NCBI RefSeq assembly: GCF_949628265.1
Contig: NC_088789.1
Span: 29,381,883 to 29,445,882, forward strand
Source: Cloeon dipterum
Taxonomy: Eukaryota; Arthropoda; Insecta; Ephemeroptera; Baetidae
Length of the DNA stretch: 64,000 nucleotides
Direction of reading: 5' to 3'
Below the pieces are notes generated by a model, which saw only the letters and a list, made by a program, of their open reading frames with translations, ran no database searches and was not told the DNA's origin. The position numbers and the translations under genes are program-made. This document shows, in pieces, positions 11,017-20,663 of the stretch; within the stretch, counting starts at the first letter, position 1; the number at the start of each line of letters is the position of its first letter.

Positions 11017-12333
11017 TTTAAGCGAGTAATGCGTGCGGCTCTTCAGTGATGGAAATACTTTGATGTCCACTGATCGTGAGTGCGTAGGTGAATGAATTGA
11101 TCGGTTGTCACTCTTTTAAGCTGATAAAGCTTTTGAAAACACTGAGAATAATAATAGTTTGTAGAACATTAGACTTTGATCTGTCTGCTCAAACAAATTT
11201 ACAAGAAAAATCGATAAAGCTAATTTAGTTGGGTTTGATGTAATTATTTTGGATTTATGCATATTCGTTTTATTCGCGTTTATTAGATAGCTGCTGGCAA
11301 AGCAGCCCTAATTTATGAGATTCCTGTTGGTCTGTTACGGAAAACAGAGATCGCGTGTAAACGCATACATATTTTCCCCTTAAACACCACAAAGACATCC
11401 AAATGAAATCTTAGAGAAGAGGGAATCTCTCCCTCTAAAAAGATGAACCCCTAAAATAAACAGAAAAAATGAATTGAAAGCAATTCTAGGTAAGAGCAGG
11501 TTTTCTTTTATGCGCGTGCAAGAGGCGAAATCAATTTTGCATGCGATGGAAAAGAATAATTTTGTGTCGCGCCTCTCTCTTCAGTGCCTATAAATATGCT
11601 TGAGAAATTATTTTCCTTCGCAAGTGCCTATTTCACCGTTTTTATTTTATCCTTCTGTCCGATTTTATAACTATCCGACCCGGAAATTCCACTCTGCCGA
11701 CACGCAAGAAGCAACGCCGTGTCAACAGAAACAGAGAAAATGGCACAAATAAAGGGTTACTTACAATTAGAACTTTAGTAAAATAAATATTTGGATTACG
11801 AAATAAAGTATACAAAATGATTTGGAGGAATATCGATGGAAAAATTCTGTAGCGGATGAGAGAGCATTAAAAATTATATTTTTATCGACAAGAAATTTAA
11901 AAAAAATCCAATTGCATGGTAATTGAAAAGAAATCATTCGCATTTATTTTATTTGGATGAAATTTCGCTGTTTAGTTTGATTTCTAGTTCCTGACAAGCA
12001 TAATATATGGCTTTGATCCAGAAATTAAAAATTAAAAAAATCAGCCTTCGAAAATAATAATTATAAAAAAATAAACATAAAGAATATTGAACTAACTCTG
12101 AAACGCGTGTAAAATTTTAATTTCCACAAACCGCGCATATCGCATTAAAATAATCATAAAATTACCTTTGCTGCTGCGGGGAATTGCTGAATTTTTATTG
12201 CGACTTTAAAAATTATGATGCAACTTTTGAGTTCAAATTTAAGATTTTTGGAAAAAAATTAACAAAAAATTATTTATAAAAATACATAAACTGCTATTCT
12301 TGAACCAACACAAATTTGTAAATAATATTTCAG
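11017..12333. other. Intergenic region with a candidate promoter
   Basis: Positions 11017-11180 are the leader and promoter side of the 45-aa gene and are duplicated near 24540-24706. At 11589-11596 a clean TATAAATA sits in a GC-richer context (about 11500-11720) and could be a core promoter for a plus-strand transcript toward 12.3-13.1 kb. The rest is AT-rich and I see nothing else in it. Confidence 0.35.
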
Positions 12334-12590
12334 CACTAATATATTCTCCCGTTTATGTTATGTAGAGAACAAACTCCAAATGTTGAACTTTCCATTTCCA
12401 TGTGGTTTACCACAGGCAGCTATAAAACAGAACGGAGAGCTAAAACAGAAGTCATTCACCAACAATCTCGCGACAGCTCTACCATGCTGGACACAATCCA
12501 ACTTCGACTCGTTTACTGGACAACCTACTGGCATTATTCGTATTGCGCATTTACTTTATTCAAGAAAGCAAAATATTTATAATTATCCAG
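12334..12590 (+). CDS. Orphan candidate coding exon, unrecognised
   Basis: Between an acceptor (TTTCAG ending 12333) and a strong donor (GTGAGT at 12591) one frame is open throughout, 85 codons, including the stretch MLNFPFPCGLPQAAIKQNGE. The spacing of FPFP, AIKQNGE, F-NN and LP-W faintly recalls the N-terminal part of insect yellow/MRJP proteins, but I would not assign it on this. Partner exons cannot be found nearby. It may be an exon relic, or chance in a region of modest AT content. Confidence 0.25.
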
Positions 12591-12865
12591 GTGAGTCCAA
12601 CTCATTCCTTACTGTTAAAGTGGTCGTTGATTTCTTTAAAATTATTGCATAAAGTATTAATAATGTTAATGTAACATAAAGGCTTGCGGATTTCCCATAA
12701 AAATTCTTTGAACAATTTATTTAAAAATTTCATAAAATATTTATTAAAAAGAATCTAATATAAACATAAAATAAATATCTTTTAATCGCTTTATTTTAAC
12801 ATAAATTTAATTAAAACGCAGCTCGATTTCCGTCTTCTGTGCAACCACTCGATTATTATTCCTCT

Positions 12866-13138
12866 ATGTCTTCTCACGAGCTTCTGAACACCCTCTGGAT
12901 CGCCAGCTACATTTTGTTCGCCCCCATTGTCCTCATGGTCGTAATCATCTTGCTGATTTTCTTTGGCTTGATCAACGACGGGTCACCTAAGGAAGATGAA
13001 ATGAATGAACGCTATAGGTGAGATTAATTAAATTCACTCCTTGCTCGAAGGAAATTTACATTGATTTCTCTTTTTCGTATTCATAGAATAGACCGGCAAC
13101 GATTCTGCTGGCGGCCTTCAACAGTGAAAAACAGCTAG
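12866..13138 (+). pseudogene. Small membrane-protein gene, copy 1 (shortened)
   Basis: Exon 12866-13017 encodes MSSHELLNTLWIASYILFAP, then one hydrophobic segment (about residues 11-35) and an acidic DGSPKEDEMNERY tail. A GTGAGA donor at 13018 and TTCATAG acceptor at 13086 match the intact paralogue at 16282-16835. After splicing, this copy hits TAG at 13136 because of changes in exon 2, giving 67 aa and losing the second membrane segment. The homologues of the rest of exon 2 and of exon 3 are still recognisable to about 13330. Either a shortened protein or a relic; first-exon residues stay well conserved. Confidence 0.55.
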
Positions 13139-13360
13139 CACGTCGATTGGATCAGACGCAGATTCAACTCTTTCGGTAAGTTTGGCTTATTTCTTTATTT
13201 TGACTATTTTTTTTAAATTTGTTTTTCACAGCAAGATGACACCGATGACACGGAAGATGACGATGATCTGCACAGAAAGAAGACACAAATTTTTCCCATT
13301 CATGTGGTTGCCTGAGCCTGGCCTTTTTTGTTTACGGTTTTTTTGTTTCATTGTTTGGAA

Positions 13361-13640
13361 TTGCTTTTTAGAATTAAGATATCATTATTAATATGAAAAT
13401 TACATATGTCGAACAAATAAAACTTTTCCAGATGAGTTAGTAAATTTACACTTTATTCTTTTACAAGGAAAACCTTTTCTTTTCATTTGAAAAATTAATA
13501 TTGACATAGCTTCTTGAATCAGTTTAACACAGGGATATTATAATTTTACAACTTCCACAGCCTCCAATACACATAAAGAGAGCAATACACACACAACTTT
13601 TCACTGTCAACAAAAGTCTAGCTAGACGAGTACCTCTAGT
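13361..13640 (+). repeat. Duplicated 3' flank, copy 2
   Basis: Direct copy of 10524-10803 (see there). Here it follows the membrane-protein gene copy 1, not a bromodomain gene. This shows that the bromodomain 3' flank has been transplanted. Confidence 0.75.
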
Positions 13641-13915
13641 CATTAATATTGTTGTGTAATTCTAAACGGCAAAGCTTATCCTTATGGAAATGAAGCAGAA
13701 AAACCTCACAAATTTCAAAATTCTTATCTCCATTAATATCCTATATCGGAATGGGCTTGTAATAATTTCGGGCATTTTACCCTCTCGATTGTTTTTAAAA
13801 TATATTTTTTTTACAATCCCAAGGAGCTGAAAGAATAATATCTCACTGTTTCTTTTCATCACAAGTTTTTATTCAACAGACTTAACGCAGAAATATTGTC
13901 ATCACATATTCTACA

Positions 13916-15472
13916 CTATTCCTTAAGATGGATGTGGGATTTAACTAGATCTTTGCTCCGAAAGTCAACGAACTGGAAACCTTGTAAATTCGGCGCTTTA
14001 TGGCAGATGACTTCAAGAAAGCCACCCACCATCGCTTGCTTCTCCAAATCAAGAGGTTCTTGAATCTGAACTGCAAAGGAGTAAGCATGTTAAATAAATA
14101 AAAACTATACAAACATAAACAAAATATATTTACCAATCAAGGACTTTAGACTGCGAGCAACACATTTTCTTGATCTCAAAGCGTCCGTGACATCCTTCAG
14201 ATTATATTTCTGCAGATTTCTAATGATTAAGTGGATGCTCGTCAAATCAGGCGCCCTCATCACGTTGACCATTCTTTTCATGTTTTTCGGCAAGTCGTAG
14301 AAGTGCAACTCCACGATCCCGTCCAAAGTTGCAGGAAGGGGATTAATTGTCATGAAAAGACGAATGTCTGGAGCGCGATGCTCTTTCACCAAATACATTT
14401 GCCAATTCCTATTCTTGTAATTGACGGAGGCTCGCAACCTTGGTATCATTTGTCTGGAGGGACAGCAGTTGATTGTGACAAGTTTCCTGATCTTCCTCAG
14501 CCGGCAGAGCGATTCCCATTCATAAAAGCCAGAAAGTCCGACAACAAATAGGGTTTCAGCGGAGTCGGAATGCCACTCTGCCTGTCGGGGGTGCATCTGA
14601 CGCCGGACGAACAGGTGCTTGAGTCCACTCGCTCCGTTCAGCGCCTCAGCTTCGTTGTCATCCAAAACGTGGCAGATACTGGATTCCCACTCGTGATAGA
14701 ACTGCGTACGGTCTCCAATCAAATCAGGATCGCAGCCGATTGCGGTTAAAAAAGGGAACTGCTGCACCAAGAGCCGGCTGTATGGGATGCACCGGCCGGG
14801 TTCCGCGGGATTATTCGAAGTCCAGTATTCCTCCCCGTCGGAAACAACGTCAAAGAGGAAGTTCCTCAGTTTTTTCAAACGCCGCAGCATCACCGCCATG
14901 GTTTCTTTGTTCAAGGAAAAGTGCAGGTTGCATTCGAGGATGGTCAAGTGTTGAAAGGCTGAGGTCACCTTGTCAAAATCGTCTGTTCGCATAACCAAAC
15001 CAGGCATTCGCAGTTCCCGGAGGTTTCTGAACTTGAGAGTGGCGAATCCCTCGGGTCGAGACCAGAAACTAGGGCAGATCAGGTTCACCCTCAGCAATCT
15101 GATGCTGTGAGCGTTGCTCTCCGCCACTCCTTCGATCGCAGGCAGAAAAAACATGTCCGCTTGTCCAGGGTTTTTGGGCATGAACTCGATCCGTTCAATC
15201 GGATCCTTCACCAAAACCTTAAAAACTTCCAGCATCCGCGGATCTGGGATCTTGTGCCGCGGCTCCACATCGTCGTTGGCGAACGCGAGCAGCCTCAGAA
15301 TATTTTCTCGCCTGGTCCGAGGCATTTTGGCGAAGCAAAGCGGTTCGTAAGGGCATTCGGAAGTGGGCCTCAGGCGGTCGATGCACCTGAACAGATAGTC
15401 CGTGTTGGATAAATTGACCGTCGTGGCTTCATCCTGCAGGGAGGTTGGATTTCCTGCGTGTTCGTTGGCCAT
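13916..15472 (-). CDS. Leucine-rich protein of unknown function, 497 aa, two exons
   Basis: Exon 15472-14134 and exon 14070-13916 are joined across a 63-bp intron (GTAAAT at 14133, CCTTTGCAG ending 14071). The spliced C-terminus reads on to a TAG at 13916; without splicing the frame ends shortly after 14105. Regularly spaced Leu-rich stretches (LRELRMPGL, LKKLRNFLF, LRKIRKLVTINC, VELHFYDLP, LTSIHLII) resemble the irregular leucine-rich repeats of insect F-box/LRR-like proteins. I cannot see a clear F-box in the N-terminal 60 residues. If it belongs there, it would be a substrate-recognition protein for ubiquitination; this is inference. A minus-strand AATAAA lies near 13870. It is the only apparently single-copy gene of the window. 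Confidence 0.75.
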
Positions 15473-16281
15473 GATATCTTCTTAAAGTAACACGAAATAA
15501 AAAAGTTAGGCTTAGGAGCTGCGTGTGTCTGGAGCCTTTCGATTCTCAAAGAGAACTGAAGTATCTAAATCCGAAAGAGAGAGGGGATTGCGTTCAAGTA
15601 GGGTCCAAACTTCAAAGTTCAAGATGACTCGAAAAACATACTATAGCAAGTAAACAAAAGTTGTTATAATGTCATTAAGTAAAGCTTTTAATAAATTAAA
15701 TATAAGAAAAACGATTTAATTTATTTAAAAAAACTGCTCAAAAGTTTGCATACAAATATTGTCTATTTTTTGTGAAACTACGATTTATTTTCTAATTTAA
15801 GTAAATTTTTTCTCATCATTCACACAAAATATTGGATAGATCGCGACGGGAGGTATCCAATTCATTTAATGTTTCTATTAATTTGAATTTTTTCGATTCC
15901 TCGGTCCTCGTTTCAGTATCAATAATGCTCTCTTAGAGATAAATAAAACTCTTGCTATTTATTTCACAAATAATATATATTCAATGATGCAATTTAACTT
16001 ATTGCTTTAAAAATTTAACTCTAATTAATCTTTGATTAAATATTTCCTATAAAATTGTAATTTTCTGAAGAATAGTTTTATTTGAAGCGATGATAAAGAA
16101 GCCTTTCAGACCAAAGTCGGAATTTATATTGTTAGTATATATACTTGTCTAACAACAATACTGGTCCCCTCTTAGAGTTTATTATACATATTCTTTGCTT
16201 CTCAATCAGTTTAGTGAAGCAGTTCAATTCCATTTGATCCTCTGAGCAGTTCTTCTCTGCAAACCACTCATCGATTCCTAT
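15473..16281. other. Intergenic region, AT-rich
   Basis: No gene is seen. The left part is the promoter side of the minus-strand leucine-rich gene, and the right part (about 16140-16281) the leader of membrane-protein copy 2. Between these there is only AT-rich sequence. Confidence 0.5.
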
Positions 16282-16835
16282 ATGATTTTGGACGAACATT
16301 TGAACAACCTCAGGATCGCCAGCTGTATATTGTTCGTATCCATAGCCGTCATAGTTGTAATTGTCTTCCTGATTTTCTATGGCTCGTTATACGAAAGGTT
16401 AACTAAGGAGGTTGACATGAATGAACGAAATAGGTGAGATTATAAATTCACTCCTCGCTCGAATGAAATTCAAATTGTTGTCGCTTTTTCGTATTCAGAC
16501 GAGAGCGGAAACGTTTCTGGCGGGCCAAAAGAAAAGAAAAACGGCTATTACATGGAATGGATTCAGACACAGATTCAACTCTTTCGGTAAGTTTGTCTTA
16601 ATATTTTTAATCTTTTTTTAAAAATTCTTTTTCACAGCAAGATGAAACCGATGACACGGAAGAAGACAAAGACATGAACAGGAAAGAAGAGATAAATTTA
16701 TCCCCTACATGTGTTTGCCTGAGCCTGGCCTTATTTGTATACTTCGTTTTTTGTTTCATTTTCATGTTGATGGCATTTGCCTTAATAATTACTTTTAACT
16801 ATTTTTTCCCTATTGCCTTAATTAATAATTCTTAA
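16282..16835 (+). CDS. Spliced small membrane protein, 145 aa, three exons
   Basis: Exons 16282-16433, 16499-16586 and 16638-16835 join in frame with GT-AG borders. Residues about 11-36 (ASCILFVSIAVIVVIVFLIF) form one membrane segment. Exon 2 is basic (RRERKRFWRAKRKEKR). Exon 3 opens with an acidic run (DETDDTEEDKD), then a long hydrophobic stretch (about 110-140, LALFVYFVFCFIFMLMAFAL). So this is a two-pass membrane protein with a charged, opposite-sign central loop. Copy 1 at 12866 shares the exon structure. No known family is recognised. That the frame crosses two introns without a stop is the evidence for function. Confidence 0.6.
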
Positions 16836-16919
16836 TTGGACAAATTTGCGGGCTGTGAAGGCAAATTATTGTTTTGTTATGACGACGATTGATGTTATAG
16901 TCTGAGAAAGTATAATTGA

Positions 16920-17690
16920 GTTTTTTAAAAATAATTTATAATGACCAAAATTCTGCTTCTCTTTGTGACATTTGTTCAACTCTTTCTTTTCCAAATTTCG
17001 TCTCGCGCTTTAACCTCCACTCCCGCGTTCCTGAGACGCCAATCTTTCTAAAACTTTCTAAAAATGAAGCCCACGGATATAAATTAGATTCACTGGCAGA
17101 TATTTGCTTCGACGTTTCCAATTTAGAAGCTTTAATGTGTGAGCCATGTGGAGGCGCAGATTCGCAGAGCATGTTCTTCTCCTACAATAGAAGTACATTC
17201 GAATAGTATGTTCCCTTCCGAATCAAGCCATGCAGTGTATTTACTGTGGTGTGGCGCTGTTCACTTTATTTCTTCAAAATGCGAAGAGAGTTTCTTAGCC
17301 TGGCCAACTGCATAATTATCCGGGTACTGAAAATCGTGCAGTTTTCGACCACCAGCTTCATGTCCTTGTAGCAGTCGCTGGGATCTGCATGATACTTTTG
17401 TGTTGCAGGCGTTTAAACACAGTGCCCATGTCCATTGGGTGCTTGATTTTCGAAAAATAATCCTGCAGAAAAGCAATGCAACAAGGAATTTTTGTTAATA
17501 TCATCACTTTTGATTTATTTCTAATAAAAATTTCTTCCCCAAATCACAATAATGAGTAACTCGAGAGCAATCTCATTCACGAGCTCTTGGAACGGCTATT
17601 ATTTATTCCAACGTTTTTCGATATCTTTCTTGACCAATTCCAATACGTAAATGGTCGACAAAGTGGTAAATGATTTCAACATTTGTTAAA
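16920..17690 (-). pseudogene. Decayed, inverted copy of bromodomain gene 1
   Basis: The minus strand follows exon 2, intron 2 and exon 3 of the gene at 9306-10495 almost base for base. Examples are ATCAAGCACCCAATGGACAT near 17440 and the GGTTAAAGCGC and GAACAAATG stretches near 16990-17020. Introns are retained, so this is a genomic duplicate and not a retrocopy. Frameshifts (an extra A near 17400), deletion of the IFNDP codons and several stops (a TGA after EEIK near 17261) destroy the frame. Exon 1 and exon 4 are not seen. Confidence 0.85.
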
Positions 17691-17699
17691 TCCGAAACA

Positions 17700-20650
17700 G
17701 CAGCTCCTCAATTAAATTTTCCGTTCACAAGCGCTGCGCCGCAGTAATTTCATTAATTAACTTTCATTTTCCTCTCGCCGCTCATCTCCATTCAACATCC
17801 TGAGTCGCGTGCCTGCTCGTTTGCCAGCTGCCGCTTTTACCTTCCCCTCCAACGCAGATGCCTCTGACGCCACAAAAACAGTTCGCAATGAGCCAGCGCT
17901 GGCTGATGGTTTAAACTCACTAAATGCTATGTTTGTGGGGAATAATATTAAATCGAATTGCGAATAAAATAAATTCGAGCCAATTGAGGCCTCTATAGAA
18001 CCTTAAATAAATAATTTTTGTTCTTGTCTTTCAAGAGCAAATATTCGATTGATTTTTAGTACATAACAAAAAAGTAGAGTATGTAGTAAATAAAAACATT
18101 GGTGTGTTCATATAATATTGATAGTTGCCAAATTTTAATATAAATAAAATCTACTTCCATTTCCATTTCATAAATTAAAAGCTTTAATATTTATATTTTA
18201 CTTGGTGTGTTTGTAAGTTTTTTATTGAACCTAAATTTTAAAATACCACAAATCATTTTTCTTCCTATACAGATTCCAATCCAAAAGCCAGGCGAATTTC
18301 ACTTTCCACAATGCTGGTGACGGAGCCTATATTCCAGTGAGAAACGCGAAAAAATCGAGATCGGCGTGTTCCTTGGCCAGTTGAAGCGCGGTTTTTCCTC
18401 CAGTGCATTTTTCCTTTACAAGTTCTGGCTTGACTCCTACTATGAATTTGGCGCTGGCGAGTTTATTTCTGCGGATGCAAAAGTGCAGAAGGTTGTCATT
18501 ATTGATTTTGACTTTAAATTTGGCGCCGAATTTAATCAGCTCCCCGGCGACTTTGATGTTTTCTTTGCACAGAGCAGCGTGCAGAGGCGTCTCCTTATTC
18601 TTGTTGCGACGATTAACGTCCACACCCTGAGAAACAAAAAAGCTGACGAGGCTTTGTCCGTGCTTTTCGTTGTAGGCGACGAAATGTAGAACGGAATTTT
18701 CCAATTCCTCGCTCAAGGATCGCGGATTAAATTGGGCATTGCAAAGCCACTGGCAAATACTCAGATCGGCGTTGGCTGCCGCGAGGTGAAGAGCGTGTTC
18801 ACCTTCTTTTCCCTTCACTTGCATCTGACTTCGGTCCTTTGAATGCACGAATATGGCACTGTACAGAAGGTTTCTTGAAATGCAGAACTGCAACAAGTTC
18901 AATTCATCCAACTTAACTTTCAAATCAGCGCCGTCTTCTATCATCTCGTCGGCGACGTCCAGGTTTTTAACCCGAAGCGCATAGTGGAGGGGAGTTTCCC
19001 CTGATTGGTCCCTTTCATTGAGATCAACTCTCAAGTCGACGAAGTAACTGGCGAGTTCCACCCCGTGAGCCTTGTTTTTTGCCACGTGGTGGAAGACGGT
19101 GGATTTTAATTTTTTGGTGCACAAATCCTTAGGCTTGATTTTATTTTTGCTGACGATCCACTTGCACATTTCCTTGTTCGAATACTCTGCTGCAATGTGG
19201 AGTAAATTGCAACCTGCTGAATCGACCCCTTTCATAAGACGCGAATATCTTTCGAAAACAAATTTGGCACTTTTGATTTTGTTTTTCTTCACGCAGTACA
19301 TCAAAATATTATCATCGCATTTCTCAAACTTCACACCTTCCTTCAAAAAATAGTAAGCGAGATCGACTCTTTCCATGGAAAGCGCCACGTGCATTGCTGT
19401 TTCTCCAGATCTATTTTTGGCGTGCTTCTCCAACTTTCTAGTCAGCAAAAACGAAAAATTATTTCTTGCGCACCACATGCGCCTATTTCGCGCTGCGAAG
19501 TGCAAAGCTGTCGACTTGTCTTTGCTCAGGGCCTCGACGTCGACTCCAGCCTCGCGAACAAGCCACTTGACCATTTCCGGACCCTGAAATTCGGCTGCGA
19601 TGTGGAGGGGCAATCTACCCTTGGAGTCGAATTCCTTAATCAGCTCGCCGTCGAGTTGAAGGACAATCTGGCAGAACTTAAAGTTGTTTTTTAACACAAA
19701 GAAGTGCAGTATATACGGTAAGCAGTTTCTGAGAATCAGCAGTTCCTTTGCTCGCTCAAAGTCGGCCAGCCGAACCACATAGTGGATCGGTTCTTCGCCA
19801 TCAGCATCTTTGTTATTCAAATCCACGCCTTCATTATTAATAAAATGACGGATTATATCCATTCCGTCATATTTGTTCATTGCAGCAAAGTGAAGCATAG
19901 ACACTCCGAATTCTGTTGTTGCATCAGCCCTTTCGCCTGATTTTTCCACCAATTCAAGGCAGTGCCTCAGGTCACTGTCCCTGGCTGCAAGCATCAATGG
20001 AGTCAGGCCGGTTGTCGTTTTTTCTACGAAACGACTCGTTCCTGGGACTCTCACGAACGAGGTCATTTTCCTCCGCAAAATCTTGAACTCTGCGGGAAGA
20101 AGTTCATAAAGTTCACTAAAAAGATCTGTATATTAAAATCTCGATTTTTTCAGTAGCAATTGAAAAGAGTTAGGATTTTTTAAAGAAATAATTTACATAC
20201 CTACGCTGTGGGGAAAAAGAAGCTGAATTTCCTGAATATTCGGAATAAAAGAGTTATTTGTTCATCCCAAGATTTGATCTGGAATTAAATACAAGAATTC
20301 AGTTAATAATGTCAAACATTTAGCATGCAACAAAGAATTTGAAGAATTATGGAAAGTCATAAAACCAAAAAAAAAACACTAAAATTTGAATATTAAGTTA
20401 AATAATTAATTTAACATCACAGCAAGTAAATAAATAAATTTCTTACCCCCAATTAACGGGATGGTCAACTGAACGAGACGAATGCGAATGCAATATTTAA
20501 TTCACTCCTGGAATTCTCACGGGCAAGGTCAGCAAACTGGAATAAAATAGATCGATTTATTGATATTTTGAATAAGACTCACTGCGTTATTTAAAATCTA
20601 ATTTAATATTCTACGTCCGAGTGTGCGAGCGATAAGCAAAACAAATAAGC
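17700..20650 (-). repeat. Segmental duplicate of 2940-5930
   Basis: Direct copy, about 14.8 kb from the first, covering 3' flank, complete ankyrin gene, leader intron and about 500 bp of upstream sequence. Similarity fades at about 17700 and about 20650. Differences are substitutions, small indels and the TATA/TATATA change at the stop codon. Confidence 0.8.
18327..20066 (-). CDS. Ankyrin-repeat protein, about 579 aa (copy 2)
   Basis: ATG at 20066 (MTSFVRVPGTSRF), TAG at 18327 right after FAFLTGI. All-ankyrin array like its partner at 3529-5298, differing by scattered substitutions and a few residue gaps. No frameshift or internal stop is seen, so both copies appear functional. The leader intron (donor GTATGT at 20200, acceptor CCCGCAG ending 20090) is conserved. 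TTTATT at 18231 supplies a minus-strand poly(A) signal. One 31-codon piece of this family was carried into the foldback arms at 21148-21240 and 26853-26950. Confidence 0.85.
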   Translation of the reverse strand: MTSFVRVPGTSRFVEKTTTGLTPLMLAARDSDLRHCLELVEKSGERADATTEFGVSMLHFAAMNKYDGMDIIRHFINNEGVDLNNKDADGEEPIHYVVRLADFERAKELLILRNCLPYILHFFVLKNNFKFCQIVLQLDGELIKEFDSKGRLPLHIAAEFQGPEMVKWLVREAGVDVEALSKDKSTALHFAARNRRMWCARNNFSFLLTRKLEKHAKNRSGETAMHVALSMERVDLAYYFLKEGVKFEKCDDNILMYCVKKNKIKSAKFVFERYSRLMKGVDSAGCNLLHIAAEYSNKEMCKWIVSKNKIKPKDLCTKKLKSTVFHHVAKNKAHGVELASYFVDLRVDLNERDQSGETPLHYALRVKNLDVADEMIEDGADLKVKLDELNLLQFCISRNLLYSAIFVHSKDRSQMQVKGKEGEHALHLAAANADLSICQWLCNAQFNPRSLSEELENSVLHFVAYNEKHGQSLVSFFVSQGVDVNRRNKNKETPLHAALCKENIKVAGELIKFGAKFKVKINNDNLLHFCIRRNKLASAKFIVGVKPELVKEKCTGGKTALQLAKEHADLDFFAFLTGI

Positions 20651-20663
20651 GGCGAATGGCTAG

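Noticed and set aside
14231..15412. Plus-strand open frames opposite the leucine-rich gene.
   Set aside because: Antisense shadows of a GC-richer coding exon; not conserved and no splice logic.
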